NCBI GenBank assembly: GCA_022241605.1 | Contig: JAKOMQ010000001.1 | Coordinates: 1-64,000 of the forward strand | Source: Aquimonas sp. | GTDB lineage: Bacteria > Pseudomonadota > Gammaproteobacteria > Xanthomonadales > Xanthomonadaceae | Direction: 5' to 3' | Length of the DNA: 64,000 nt | Shown: positions 1 to 8,992 of the stretch, piece after piece | Layout: each line of letters starts with the position of its first letter | How positions within the stretch are numbered: the stretch's first letter is position 1 | The notes under the pieces: model-generated | What the model saw: only the letters and a program-made list of their open reading frames with translations | Told to the model about the DNA's origin: nothing | Databases searched by the model: none | Program-made: the position numbers and the translations under genes

Positions 1-1224
1 GGCGCGCGTGGATGGACGCTCCGGCTCGCGGCGGCCTGCGCCATGGCCTTGATCAGCTCGGCCTGCACCAGCCCATCGGAACCCGCACAGATGCCTGAAA
101 ACGTACTGGCCACGCCCACCACCCTGCGCTTTGCCACCTTCAACCTCGCCCTGACCGACGATGCGGCGGGCGCCGTGCGCGCGCGACTTAAAGGCGGAGA
201 GGATCCGCAGGCACGCCAGCTGGCCGCCATCATCCAGCGCGTGCGTCCGGACGTGATCCTGCTGAACGAGCTGGATCACGACCCGGGCTACCGCGGCGCC
301 GAGCTGTTCCGCAGTCTGTACCTGGCGCAAGGTCAGCTGGGGATGGAGGCCGTCGAGTATCCCTACCTGTTCGTGGCGCCGGTCAATACCGGCGTGGCTT
401 CTGGCTTTGATTTGGATCGCGATGGCCGCAGCGACGGGCCGGCCGATGCCTGGGGCTTCGGTGAGCATTCCGGTCAGTACGGCATGGTGGTGCTATCCCA
501 ACATCCCATCGCCAGCGCCGAGGCGCGCACCTTCCAGCGGCTGCCGTGGTCGAGCATGCCCGGCGCACTGCTGACGCGGGTGCCGGGCAGCGACGAGCCC
601 TGGTATCCGGATGAAGTGTGGGCGCAGCTGCCGCTGTCCTCGAAATCACACTGGGATCTGCCGATCGACACGCCCTTGGGCCGCATCCATCTGCTGGCCG
701 CGCACCCGACGCCGCCGGCCTTTGACGGGCCAGAGCAGCGTAACGTGCTGCGCAACTTCGACGAGATCCGGCTGTGGAAGGACTATCTCGATGGCGCTGA
801 CTGGATCGTCGATGACGCCGGCCGCCACGGCGGTCTCGCGGCTGATGCGCATTTCGTGATCGCCGGCGATCTCAACGCCGACCCTGTCGACGGCAGCAGC
901 CGCGAGGGCGCGATCCAGCAGCTGCTGGAGCATGCGCGTGTCCTCGATGAGCCCGCTCCGAGCAGTGAAGGCAGCGCCGAGGCCTCGCTGACCTTCCTGC
1001 CCGGCAACGGTGTCGCCATCGCACACGAGGGCGACCCCGCCACCGACACCGCCGAATTCAACCGCCGCGTGGGCAACCTGAGGGTGGACTATGCGCTGCC
1101 CTCAAGCGGCCTGCGGATCGTCGACAGCGGCGTGTTCTGGCCCAAGCGCGGCGAACCCGGCAGCGATTGGGTGCTGGCCAGTGATCACCGGCTGGTGTGG
1201 ATCGAGGTGGCGATCGACGGTTGA
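1..1224 (+). CDS. Endonuclease/exonuclease/phosphatase-fold secreted protein, 5' partial
   Basis: The reading frame is open to the left edge of the window. The first internal ATG is at 43, but the residues before it (RLAAACAMALISSAC) look like the rest of a signal peptide, possibly of a lipoprotein, so the true start probably lies outside the window. Counting from the ATG at 43, the family motifs are RFATFN near 29-34, NELDHD at 75-80 (metal-binding Glu), GDLNADP near 273 and SDHRLVW near the C-terminus (catalytic Asp-His). This is the order of the DNase I / phosphodiesterase superfamily. Proteins of this shape in Proteobacteria are exported phosphatases or nucleases. The substrate cannot be told from sequence; a nuclease, a sphingomyelinase-like enzyme or a phytase-like phosphodiesterase are all possible. 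It converges on maf. Confidence 0.8.
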   Translation, partial: GARGWTLRLAAACAMALISSACTSPSEPAQMPENVLATPTTLRFATFNLALTDDAAGAVRARLKGGEDPQARQLAAIIQRVRPDVILLNELDHDPGYRGAELFRSLYLAQGQLGMEAVEYPYLFVAPVNTGVASGFDLDRDGRSDGPADAWGFGEHSGQYGMVVLSQHPIASAEARTFQRLPWSSMPGALLTRVPGSDEPWYPDEVWAQLPLSSKSHWDLPIDTPLGRIHLLAAHPTPPAFDGPEQRNVLRNFDEIRLWKDYLDGADWIVDDAGRHGGLAADAHFVIAGDLNADPVDGSSREGAIQQLLEHARVLDEPAPSSEGSAEASLTFLPGNGVAIAHEGDPATDTAEFNRRVGNLRVDYALPSSGLRIVDSGVFWPKRGEPGSDWVLASDHRLVWIEVAIDG

Positions 1225-1271
1225 GGCAAGTGCTTCCGCACGCTGCGGCGGCCGGCAGGGGCCAGGGCGCT

Positions 1272-1871
1272 TCAGGACGAATCCCGAATCGCGAGTTCTG
1301 AATCCCCGCTCCCAAGCAAACGTGCGGTTTCGAACAGGGGCAAGCCCATCACGCCGCTGTAGCTGCCTTCGAGGTGGGCGATGAAGGCGGCGGCCCGGCC
1401 CTGGATGGCGTAGGCGCCGGCCTTGCCCTGCCACTCGCCGCTGTCGAGATAGGCGCCGATGCGCGCCTCACCGAGCGTTGAAAAGCGGACCTGCGATCGG
1501 CACAGCGCCTCGTGCACGCCGCTGGCGTCGCGCAGGCACACCGCGCTGAGCACCTGATGGATGCGGCCGGAGAGACGACGCAGCATCGCAGCGGCCTGCG
1601 CAGCGTCGGACGGCTTGCCAAAAACCTCGTCCTCAAGCACCACCTCGGTGTCGGCGGCCAACACGCGGGTGCCTGTGCGTTCCTGCTTCTGCAGGGCAGC
1701 CCAGCCCGCCTCGGCCTTGTCGCGGGCAACCCGCCGCACGTACTCCAGCGCGGTCTCGCCGCTGCCGCGCTGCTCGGGCACGTCCACATCCAGCACGGCG
1801 TGCGCCAGGCCAAGCTGGTCCAGCAACTCGCGCCGCCTGGGTGACTTGGAGGCCAGATGGATCAGGCTCAT
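1272..1871 (-). CDS. maf: Maf-family nucleoside triphosphate pyrophosphatase (YhdE type)
   Basis: 199 aa. Maf proteins hydrolyse nucleoside triphosphates, including non-canonical ones, to monophosphate plus pyrophosphate in the cytoplasm. The N-terminal SKSPRRRELL (8-17), the AADTEVV block near 72-78 and the C-terminal block AGAYAIQGRAAAFI...GSYSGVMGLPLFET are the family signatures; the last block is typical of the YhdE (dTTP/UTP) branch rather than YceF. The ATG at 1871 is chosen over an upstream extension because it gives the normal family length and overlaps the stop codon of the upstream metallo-hydrolase gene (1868-1870), so the two are probably translationally coupled. The last dozen residues are encoded by a GGGATTC-type intergenic repeat, so the 3' end may have been rewritten by the repeat. 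Confidence 0.93.
   Translation of the reverse strand: MSLIHLASKSPRRRELLDQLGLAHAVLDVDVPEQRGSGETALEYVRRVARDKAEAGWAALQKQERTGTRVLAADTEVVLEDEVFGKPSDAAQAAAMLRRLSGRIHQVLSAVCLRDASGVHEALCRSQVRFSTLGEARIGAYLDSGEWQGKAGAYAIQGRAAAFIAHLEGSYSGVMGLPLFETARLLGSGDSELAIRDSS
1275..1312. repeat. GGGATTC-type simple repeat at the 3' end of maf
   Basis: On the minus strand this stretch reads GGGGATTC...GCGATTCGGGATTCG, the same motif that opens each tandem unit at 5118-5665 and recurs at 5731-5774. It forms the last codons and stop of maf. Such GGGATTSGGGATT repeats are common between genes in this bacterial order (general knowledge). Confidence 0.6.
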
Positions 1872-2815
1872 GCGGCGTCCCTCCGGTCCAGCCACACGCC
1901 GAGGCCCTGCGCATTGAGCTCGATGTCCATCTCCAGCACCTTGGCCACCTCGGACTCGTCCAGCCCACACCCATGTTTGCGGGCGCGCTCGCAGTAGAGC
2001 TTGCGCAAGCCGGCACAGAGGGCAGCATGACGCTCGGCGGCACTGCTGGCTGCGTAGCGCTCGGCCAACGCAACCATGGCGTCGATCTGCTCAAGCAGGG
2101 CCAAGGCAAGTCGCTCCGGCGGATCCACACGGCCATAGTGGGTCAGGTACATCGCCAGCGGCTGATGCGAAAGCATGCGCTGGATCGAGGCCTTGAGCGC
2201 CTCGGGCTCGAACTGCACCGGCGTGGTGGTGGGCAGGATGAAGGGCCCGGCGGCGCTGTCCAGCTCGCGATAGGACAGGCCAAAGGTGTCGCCGGTGAAA
2301 AAGCAGCGGCTGGCCGCGTCGAAGATCACGATGTGGTGGCGGGCATGCCCGGGTGCGTCCAGGCACAGCAGGGGCCGCCCAGCCAGATCCACCACGTGGC
2401 CATCGCGCGCCTCGACTACGCGATCGGCCGGGACTGGCACGAGCTGCCCGTAAGTCCTTGCCACCTCGTCCGCGCCGTAAACCGCACTCGCGCCAGCGAT
2501 CAGACGGCTGGGGTCGATCATGTGCGGCGCACCGCGCGGGTGGACCACGAGGCGAGCATTCGGCAGCTGCGACAGCAGCAGGCCGGCGCCACCGGCATGG
2601 TCCAGGTGCACATGGGTGAGGATCAGCCAGTCGACGTCCGCAGGCGCAAGTTCCACCTCCGCCAGCGCCGCCAGCAGCCTTGGCGCCGAGCTGTTCAAAC
2701 CGCAGTCGATGAAAGCACCGCGCCCGCGTTCGACCACCAGATAAGCCGCATCAAAACGAGGGCGATGGAAATCGGTGTCGATGGTGTGGATGCCATGCAC
2801 GAGGCTGCTGGCCAT
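1868..2815 (-). CDS. Metallo-beta-lactamase-fold hydrolase
   Basis: 315 aa. The zinc-binding motif HVHLDH is at 68-73, followed by a second histidine region GHARHH near 156-161, FTGDT at 173-177 (bridging Asp) and a late THYG histidine near 227-230. This is the complete metal-ligand set of the glyoxalase II / metallo-beta-lactamase superfamily, so the enzyme should be active. The start at 2815 has a good ribosome-binding site (AGGAGG, 5 nt upstream). It is transcribed with maf, whose start overlaps this stop, and diverges from the S9 peptidase gene. The C-terminal 70 residues are helical and Ala-rich, as in many MBL hydrolases of unknown substrate. The physiological substrate is unknown; a thioester or lactone is only a family-based guess. 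Confidence 0.85.
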   Translation of the reverse strand: MASSLVHGIHTIDTDFHRPRFDAAYLVVERGRGAFIDCGLNSSAPRLLAALAEVELAPADVDWLILTHVHLDHAGGAGLLLSQLPNARLVVHPRGAPHMIDPSRLIAGASAVYGADEVARTYGQLVPVPADRVVEARDGHVVDLAGRPLLCLDAPGHARHHIVIFDAASRCFFTGDTFGLSYRELDSAAGPFILPTTTPVQFEPEALKASIQRMLSHQPLAMYLTHYGRVDPPERLALALLEQIDAMVALAERYAASSAAERHAALCAGLRKLYCERARKHGCGLDESEVAKVLEMDIELNAQGLGVWLDRRDAA

Positions 2816-2944
2816 GGGGCCTCCTGGAACCGCCGCAAGGGCTGGGCCCCCGATGGTCGCGCATCGGGCGGCCCCGAGGCCAGCCGTCAAGGGCAGGACC
2901 AATTGCACCTGCGCCCCAAGGGCGCGCTGGCTATCGTGAGGCCC

Positions 2945-5125
2945 ATGTCCACGGAGTGCTCCATGTTGCCTCAGGCCTCACCCGACGCCCACGCCCGGCG
3001 TCTCCACCCAGCCCCCCCGTCCCTGGCCTCGCGTGCAGCGCAGGCGCAATGCAGTTCCACCGCCGCCTTCGCGGCCCGGCTGGGCGCCGCGGTATTCGGC
3101 GGCATCCTCGGCCTGGCGCTGGCGTTGCCGGTCTGCGTGCGCGCTGCCGAGCCCTTGCCGCCGCTGATGCCGCCTGACATCTTCGACCTCGAGTGGGCGA
3201 GCCAGCCCGAGCTGTCCCCCGACGGCCGGCGCATCGTTTATCAGCGCAATCACTTCGACCGCGTCAATGATCGGCGGCGCAGCCATCTCTGGATGCTGGA
3301 TATCGAGCGCGGCACCCACCTGCCGCTGACCACCGGCCGCAGCGGCGACGGCTCGGCGGTGTGGTCGCCCGACAGCACGCGTGTCGCTTGGGTCAGCGCC
3401 CGCGAAGGCAGCTCGCAGATCTGGGTCCGCCACGTGGACACGCCGCACAAGGCCCAGCTCACCCAGCTCGAGCGCAACCCCTCCGGCCTGTCCTGGTCGC
3501 CGGACGGCCGCTGGATCGCCTTCACCCAGCAGGTGCCCAAGCCGACGCGCTCGCTGGCGCGCCTGCCCGACAAGCCCAAGGGCGCCAGCTGGGCGCCGGC
3601 CGCCAAGCTGATCGAGGACGTGGCCTACCGCGCCGACGGCCGCGGCTACATCGAAGTGGGCTTCAGCCATGTGTTCGTGGTGCCGGCCGAGGGCGGCACG
3701 CCACGGCAGGTCAGCGAAGGCGATTTCAATCACCGCGGCCAGCCGATCTGGACGCGCGACGGCAAGGCCCTGATTGTCTCGGCCAACCGCAGCGAGGACG
3801 CCGCGCTGAATCCGCTGGAGACCGATCTGTTCCGGATCGAGCTGGCGGACGGCAGCGCCACCCGCCTGACCGAGCGCAGCGGCCCGGACATGCAGCCCGC
3901 GCTGTCGCCGGACGGCCGGCGCATTGCCTATGTCGGCTTTGATGACCGACGCATGGGCTATCAGCAAACCGGGCTGTACGTGCTCGACCTCGAATCCGGG
4001 CAGCGCCGCGCGTTGACGGCGGAGTTCGACCACGCGATCAGCGGCCCGGCCTGGGAAGGCAACGGTCGCCACATCGTTTTCAGCTATGACCGCCACGGTC
4101 GCACCCACGTCGGGCGCATCCGAGCCGACGGCGGCAGCGTGGAATCGGTGGTGGACGACCTCGGCGGCACCTCGATGGGACGGCCCTACCCTGGCGGCAG
4201 TTTTTCGGTGTCCGGCCAGCGCATCGCCTACACCCGCGGCAGCGAATACGCGCCCGCCGACATCGCCCTGATCGATCGCGGTCGCGTGCGCACGCTCACA
4301 GAACTCAACGAGGACCTGCTGCCGCACCGTGAGCTGGCCCGCATCGAGGAGTTCTGGGCGCCCTCCAGCCACGACGGCCTGATGCTGCAGAGCTGGCTGG
4401 CGCTGCCGCCCGGCTTCGATCCCGCCAAGAAGTATCCGCTGCTGCTGGAGATCCACGGCGGACCCTTCGCCAACTACGGGCCGCGCTTCGCGCCGGAGAT
4501 CCAGCTCTATGCGTCGGCCGGCTATGTGGTGCTGTATTCCAACCCGCGCGGCAGCACCAGCTATGGCCAAGCCTTTGCCGACCACATCCACCACAACTAC
4601 CCGAGCCAGGACTACGACGACCTGATCAGCGTGGTGGATGCCGCGATCGCCCGCGGCTTCATCGACCCCGACCAGCTGTTTGTCACCGGCGGCTCAGGCG
4701 GCGGCGTGCTCACCGCCTGGATCATCGGCAAGACCGACCGTTTCCGCGCCGCCGCTGTGGCCAAGCCGGTGATCAACTGGGCCAGCTTCGTGCTGACCGC
4801 GGATGCGTACCCGCTGTTCTCGCAGTACTGGTTCCCGGCCATGCCCTGGGAAGACCCCATGCACTACTGGAACCGCTCGCCGCTGTCACTGGTGGGCAAC
4901 GTCAGCACCCCGACCCTGCTGGTGACCGGCGAGGACGACTACCGCACGCCGATCTCGGAGACCGAGCAGTACTACCAGGCGCTCAAGCTGCGCGGCGTGC
5001 CCGCCGCCATGCTGCGCATCCCCGGCGCCGCCCACGGCATCAACGCCCGGCCCAGCCACATGCTGGCGCAGGTGCTGAACACGCTGGGGTGGTTCGAGCG
5101 GTATCGGGTTGAAGAACGGGATTAG
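2945..5125 (+). CDS. S9-family prolyl oligopeptidase / acylaminoacyl-type peptidase, secreted
   Basis: 726 aa from the ATG at 2945 (an alternative ATG is at 2963). A hydrophobic segment near 46-61 (AVFGGILGLALALPVC), followed by RAAEP, suggests export. Residues about 75-440 carry repeated SPDGRR/SPDGRW turns of a WD40/beta-propeller gate. The C-terminal alpha/beta hydrolase domain has the nucleophile motif GGSGGG (Ser about 584), an Asp near 664-665 in EDDYRTP, and a His near 697 in GAAHGI. Domain order and residues match S9 serine peptidases of the acylaminoacyl-peptidase/DPP type, which cleave short peptides. Longer readings with upstream ATGs run back through the opposite-strand hydrolase gene and are not credible. 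The stop codon lies inside the first tandem-repeat unit. Confidence 0.9.
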   Translation: MSTECSMLPQASPDAHARRLHPAPPSLASRAAQAQCSSTAAFAARLGAAVFGGILGLALALPVCVRAAEPLPPLMPPDIFDLEWASQPELSPDGRRIVYQRNHFDRVNDRRRSHLWMLDIERGTHLPLTTGRSGDGSAVWSPDSTRVAWVSAREGSSQIWVRHVDTPHKAQLTQLERNPSGLSWSPDGRWIAFTQQVPKPTRSLARLPDKPKGASWAPAAKLIEDVAYRADGRGYIEVGFSHVFVVPAEGGTPRQVSEGDFNHRGQPIWTRDGKALIVSANRSEDAALNPLETDLFRIELADGSATRLTERSGPDMQPALSPDGRRIAYVGFDDRRMGYQQTGLYVLDLESGQRRALTAEFDHAISGPAWEGNGRHIVFSYDRHGRTHVGRIRADGGSVESVVDDLGGTSMGRPYPGGSFSVSGQRIAYTRGSEYAPADIALIDRGRVRTLTELNEDLLPHRELARIEEFWAPSSHDGLMLQSWLALPPGFDPAKKYPLLLEIHGGPFANYGPRFAPEIQLYASAGYVVLYSNPRGSTSYGQAFADHIHHNYPSQDYDDLISVVDAAIARGFIDPDQLFVTGGSGGGVLTAWIIGKTDRFRAAAVAKPVINWASFVLTADAYPLFSQYWFPAMPWEDPMHYWNRSPLSLVGNVSTPTLLVTGEDDYRTPISETEQYYQALKLRGVPAAMLRIPGAAHGINARPSHMLAQVLNTLGWFERYRVEERD

Positions 5126-5665
5126 GGATTCGGGATTCGGGATTCGTCAGAGCGGATGGTCGCGAGTTTCCGCGCCGCGCCCAAATCCCCGCGCAGAGCC
5201 AGATCCCCGCGCAGAGCCAGTCTCCCGCCGCCTGAGCCCCTCTCCCCCCGGGAGAGGGGTTGGGGTGAGGGCGGGGTGTCTTCAGCCTCGGATCCATGCA
5301 AAACGCTGGTCGGTTGGAAGAGCGGGATTAGGGAGTCGGGATTGGGGCTTCGTCAGAGCAGGTGGTCGCGGGCTTCTGCGCCGCGCCCTGATTCACGCGC
5401 AACCCCCGCCTCCGCCGCCTGAGCCCCTCTCCCCCCGGGAGAGGGGTTGGGGTGAGGGCGGGGTGTCTTCAGCCTCGGATCCATGCAAAACGCTGGTCGG
5501 TTGGAAGAGCGGGATTAGGGAGTCGGGATTGGGGATTCGTCAGAGCAGTTGGTCGCGAGTTTCCGCGCCGCGCCGTGATTCACGCGCAACCCCCGCCTCC
5601 GCCGCCTGAGCCCCTCTCCCCCCGGGAGAGGGGTTGGGGAGAGGGCTGGGTGTCCTCAGGCCTCG
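5118..5665. repeat. Three direct tandem repeats of about 190-205 bp with GGGATTC head and GC-rich hairpin
   Basis: Units begin at 5118, 5324 and 5511, each with GGGATTAGGG. Each contains CGTCAGAGC, a variable CGCCGCGCC segment, the hairpin CCCCTCTCCC-CCC-GGGAGAGGGG (first copy 5237-5259) and, in units 1 and 2, the identical tail GATCCATGCAAAACGCTGG. Units 2 and 3 are almost identical over long stretches. The first unit supplies the S9 gene stop codon, and the hairpins could also act as transcription terminators. The length variation (206 and 187 bp) is caused by an extra CGCGCAGAGCCAG duplication in unit 1. Every reading frame across this block is a repeat translation, not a gene. Confidence 0.9.
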
Positions 5666-5730
5666 TATGTGCCGAGCATGCAGCCACGCCCCCTTCATCC
5701 TGCCCGCAAGCCAACCACTGCGGGCTGTTG

Positions 5731-5774
5731 CGAATCCCGAATCCCTAATCCCGAATCCCGAATCCCCAATCCCG
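5731..5774. repeat. Inverted GGGATTC-type repeat cluster
   Basis: Four to five copies of AATCCC/GAATCCC in a row, the reverse orientation of the motif at the head of the tandem units upstream. Together they bracket the 0.6 kb intergenic region before the NhaC gene. The remaining bases (5666-5730, 5775-5850) show no gene. Confidence 0.7.
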
Positions 5775-5861
5775 GCCCACAGCGCACTGCTAAACTCGCG
5801 CCTCCCACGGGGGTGGGGCTGGCCGCAGGGGCCGCCAGTGGACGATGCCAAGGGGAGTTGA

Positions 5862-7319
5862 ATGAGCGAAGCCTCCGCACAGCCGCGGTCGCCGTCGATG
5901 CTGCAGGCGCTGACGCCGCTGCTGTTCCTGATCGCGGCGCTGGCGACCTCGGTCTACCTGTACGCCGATGACTCCTCCTATGGCGCCAACCAGATCGCCC
6001 TGTTGCTGGCGGGCGGCATTGCCGCCTTGGTCGGTCTTTACAACGGCCTGCGCTGGGACGACGTCCAGCAGGCCATCGTGCGCGGCATCAGCATCGCCAC
6101 GCCGGCCCTGCTGATCCTGCTGGCGGTGGGTGCGCTGATCGGCACCTGGATTCTCTCCGGCACGGTGCCCACCCTTATCGTCTACGGCCTGGAGCTGCTG
6201 CATCCAAGCTTCTTCTATCCGGCCGCCTGCCTGATCTGCGCCTTGGTGGCGGTGGCCATCGGCAGCTCGTGGACGGTCGCGGGCACGCTCGGCGTCGCTC
6301 TGATGGGCGTGGCTTCGGGCCTCGACATGTCGCCGGCGATCACCGCAGGCGCGATCATTTCGGGCGCCTACTTCGGCGACAAGATGTCGCCGCTGTCGGA
6401 CACCACCAACCTGGCCCCGGCTGCGGCCGGCGGCGAGCTTTTCGCGCACGTGCGGCACATGGCCTGGACCACGGTGCCGGCCTTTGTGATCGCGCTGGTC
6501 GCCTTCACCGCGGTGGGCCTGACCGCATCCCCCAGCGCCGCCGGCGCTGATTTCGGCGACCTTGGCGCGATCATGGGCGCGCACTTCAACCTCGGCCTGC
6601 ACCTGCTGATTCCGATGGTGGTGGTGTTCGGCATGGCCATCCGCCGCGTGCCGGCCTACCCCACCATCCTGATCGGCGCCCTGCTGGGCGCGCTGTTCGC
6701 AGTTCTGTTCCAGGCCGATCGGGTGGTCGAGCTGGCCGCAAACGATGCCCTGTCGCGGCCCATGGCCCTGCTCTCGGGCGCCTGGAAGGCCCTGTTCGAC
6801 GGCTATTCCGCAGAGACCGGCAACGCCGCGGTGGACAGCCTGATCAGCCGCGGCGGCATGTCCAGCATGCTGAACACGGTCTGGCTGATCCTGTGCGCAA
6901 TGGCGTTCGGCGCAGTGATGGAAACCGCCGGGCTGCTGGAGCGCCTGATTCGCGGCGTGCTTACCCTGGCGCGCAGCACTGGCAGCCTGATCGCCTCGAC
7001 TATCGCCACCGCCTTCGGCTGCAACCTGGTCGCAGCCGACCAGTACATGGCGATCGTGCTCACCGGCCGCCTGTTCAAGCCCGAGTACGAGAAGCGCGGA
7101 CTGGCGCCGGAAAACCTCTCGCGCGCACTGGAGGACGGCGGCACGCTGACCTCGCCGCTGGTGCCCTGGAACACCTGCGGCGCCTACATGGCCGCCACGC
7201 TGGGCGTAGCCACGCTGGAATACCTGCCCTATGTGTTCTTCAACCTGGTGAGCCCGGTGCTGGCCGGTGTGCTGGCCTATGCCGGCTACAAGATCCTGCG
7301 CACCCGCGCCGCGGCGTGA
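5862..7319 (+). CDS. nhaC: Na+/H+ antiporter, NhaC family
   Basis: 485 aa integral inner-membrane protein with about eleven to twelve hydrophobic segments. The block GAYFGDKMSPLSDTTNLAP (about residues 168-186) is the hallmark of NhaC-type antiporters, and a later FGCNLVAADQYMAI and LVPWNTCGAY block is also conserved in the family. NhaC exchanges cytoplasmic Na+ for external H+ and serves sodium tolerance and pH homeostasis; some relatives exchange organic acids such as malate/lactate, so the exact substrate is not certain. The start at 5862 follows AGGGGAGTT. It is co-directional with, and 90 bp ahead of, a sodium-coupled NSS transporter. Confidence 0.88.
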   Translation: MSEASAQPRSPSMLQALTPLLFLIAALATSVYLYADDSSYGANQIALLLAGGIAALVGLYNGLRWDDVQQAIVRGISIATPALLILLAVGALIGTWILSGTVPTLIVYGLELLHPSFFYPAACLICALVAVAIGSSWTVAGTLGVALMGVASGLDMSPAITAGAIISGAYFGDKMSPLSDTTNLAPAAAGGELFAHVRHMAWTTVPAFVIALVAFTAVGLTASPSAAGADFGDLGAIMGAHFNLGLHLLIPMVVVFGMAIRRVPAYPTILIGALLGALFAVLFQADRVVELAANDALSRPMALLSGAWKALFDGYSAETGNAAVDSLISRGGMSSMLNTVWLILCAMAFGAVMETAGLLERLIRGVLTLARSTGSLIASTIATAFGCNLVAADQYMAIVLTGRLFKPEYEKRGLAPENLSRALEDGGTLTSPLVPWNTCGAYMAATLGVATLEYLPYVFFNLVSPVLAGVLAYAGYKILRTRAAA

Positions 7320-7409
7320 ACCCGCCCTGCGCGCCTTCGCGCATGTCCCGCTGACAGGCGCCGCATCCCACGGGACGCGGCAGCCGCTTCCACAACCCCG
7401 GAGTGATGG

Positions 7410-8765
7410 ATGGACAAGCAATCGGTACACGGCATGTGGTCGTCGCGCACGGCCTTCATCCTGGCCGCCGCCGGCTCGGCGGTGGGGCTGGGCAACATCT
7501 GGCGCTTTCCCTATCTGACCTCCGACAACGGTGGCGGTGCCTTCGTACTGGTGTATCTGGCCTGCATCGCCGCGGTCGGCCTGCCAATCCTGTTCGCCGA
7601 GGTGCTGATCGGCCGCCACGGCCGCCAGAGCCCGATCAACACCCTGCTGAACCTCGCCCGCGAAACCGGGCACAGCAAGGCGTGGGCGGCGATTGGCGTG
7701 ATGGGAATGATCTCAGCCATCCTGATCCTGAGCTTCTACAGCGTGGTGGCGGGCTGGACCCTGCACTACAGCTGGCTGTATCTGCAGCAGCTGTTTGGAG
7801 GCGCCGGAATCGAAGACGCCGGAGCCACCTTCGGCGATCTGTTGGCTTCACCCGGCACCCTGCTGTTCTGGCATTCGGTGTTCATGCTGCTGACCATCGG
7901 CGTGGTCGCGCTGGGCGTGGAAAAGGGTCTTGAGCGCACCGTGAGGCTGCTGATGCCGACGCTGCTGATCCTGCTGCTCGTGCTGGTGGGTTACGGCATC
8001 AGCACCGGGTACTTCGGACAGGCGGTGGCCTTCCTGTTTACTCCGGATTTCAGCAAGGTCGACGGCAGCGTGCTGCTTGCCGCGCTCGGCCAGGCCTTTT
8101 TCTCGCTGAGCCTCGGCCTGGCCGGGATGATGGCCTACGGTGCCTACCTGCCGCGCAATGTGTCGATCCCGCACGCGGGCGTGGCGATCGCACTCACCGA
8201 CACTGGCATCGCCCTGCTGGCGGGGCTGGCGATCTTTCCGGTGCTGTTCAACTTCGGCATGAGCCCCACCGGAGGGGGCCCGGGGCTGATCTTCACCACG
8301 CTGCCGATGGCCTTCGCCGACATGTGGGGGGGCGTGTTCTACGGGCTGGCGTTCTTCGGGCTGTTGACCGTAGCCGCCTGGACCTCGTCGATCTCGCTGC
8401 TGGAGCCGCCCACCGCCTACCTGGTGGAACGCACCGAACTGACCCGCCGCCAGTCCGCGCTGCTCGGCGGCGCGGTGGTCTGGCTGCTGGGCCTGCTAAC
8501 CCTGCTCGGATTCAACGTCTGGAGCGAGGTCAAGATCGGCGGGCGCGACCTGCAGGGCGCGATCGAGTTCGTCGCATCCGACATCATGCTGCCGCTCGGC
8601 GGCCTGCTGGTCTCGCTCTACGCCGGTTGGGTGCTGGATAAACGCATCACCCACAACGAGCTGCCGCAGCTCAACGAGGGCCTCTACCAGGCCTGGCGCT
8701 GGACCGTCCGCGTGATCGCACCGCTGCTGGTGCTGTACATCCTCGTCAACAAGTTCAGCGGCTGA
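7410..8765 (+). CDS. Neurotransmitter:sodium symporter (NSS/SNF) family transporter
   Basis: 451 aa polytopic membrane protein with the LeuT-type fold, about eleven hydrophobic segments. The N-terminal AAAGSAVGLGNIWRFPYL (about 14-31) forms the Na+- and substrate-binding unwound region of TM1 in this family, and SLSLGLAGMMAYGAYL (about 233-248) is the TM6/7 region. Bacterial members take up amino acids (Trp, Tyr, Leu and others) with sodium. The specific substrate cannot be read from the sequence. The start at 7410 has GGAGTG 4 nt upstream. Placement next to an Na+/H+ antiporter fits a sodium-linked pair: one gene uses the gradient and the other maintains it (inference). Confidence 0.9.
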   Translation: MDKQSVHGMWSSRTAFILAAAGSAVGLGNIWRFPYLTSDNGGGAFVLVYLACIAAVGLPILFAEVLIGRHGRQSPINTLLNLARETGHSKAWAAIGVMGMISAILILSFYSVVAGWTLHYSWLYLQQLFGGAGIEDAGATFGDLLASPGTLLFWHSVFMLLTIGVVALGVEKGLERTVRLLMPTLLILLLVLVGYGISTGYFGQAVAFLFTPDFSKVDGSVLLAALGQAFFSLSLGLAGMMAYGAYLPRNVSIPHAGVAIALTDTGIALLAGLAIFPVLFNFGMSPTGGGPGLIFTTLPMAFADMWGGVFYGLAFFGLLTVAAWTSSISLLEPPTAYLVERTELTRRQSALLGGAVVWLLGLLTLLGFNVWSEVKIGGRDLQGAIEFVASDIMLPLGGLLVSLYAGWVLDKRITHNELPQLNEGLYQAWRWTVRVIAPLLVLYILVNKFSG

Positions 8766-8767
8766 CA

Positions 8768-8824
8768 CACGCCGCTGCAGGCCACGCCGCTGCAGGCCAC
8801 GCCCGGGCGGCTTGCGCCCGGGCG
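8768..8824. repeat. Short tandem repeat and GC-rich hairpin after the NSS transporter gene
   Basis: Two copies of GCAGGCCACGCC(GCT) run from 8768 to 8800, then a perfect stem CGCCCGGGC / GCCCGGGCG with a 7-nt loop at 8800-8824. There is no T-run, so it is at best a weak or Rho-assisted terminator between two convergent genes. Nothing else is seen up to 8992. Confidence 0.55.
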
Positions 8825-8992
8825 CGCAGCGCATGCCGACGCCCAAGGCAAGGTCCGGCAAGGCCTTCTGTGGCGGATCCAGACAGCGGCAGTGGTGCCC
8901 GGGCGGGGGCTGTCTTTGGAGTTCTGGCGCCTGCGTCCCCGATCAGCAGGCACTGAATCGAGCGCGCGCAGCCTCGACAGGTTGAAGCTTCC

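Noticed and set aside
1841..2944. N-terminal extension of the S9 peptidase frame
   Set aside because: It would overlap the whole metallo-hydrolase gene on the other strand, bury the export signal and add about 370 residues absent from S9 proteins.
5118..5665. CRISPR array
   Set aside because: Units are about 190 bp, directly adjacent and almost fully identical, without the short repeat/variable spacer alternation; no cas genes are present.
5790..7673. Open frame of 627 codons antisense to the NhaC and NSS transporter genes
   Set aside because: Composition is Gln, His, Gly and Arg-rich, typical of the reverse of membrane-protein codons. It crosses two real genes.
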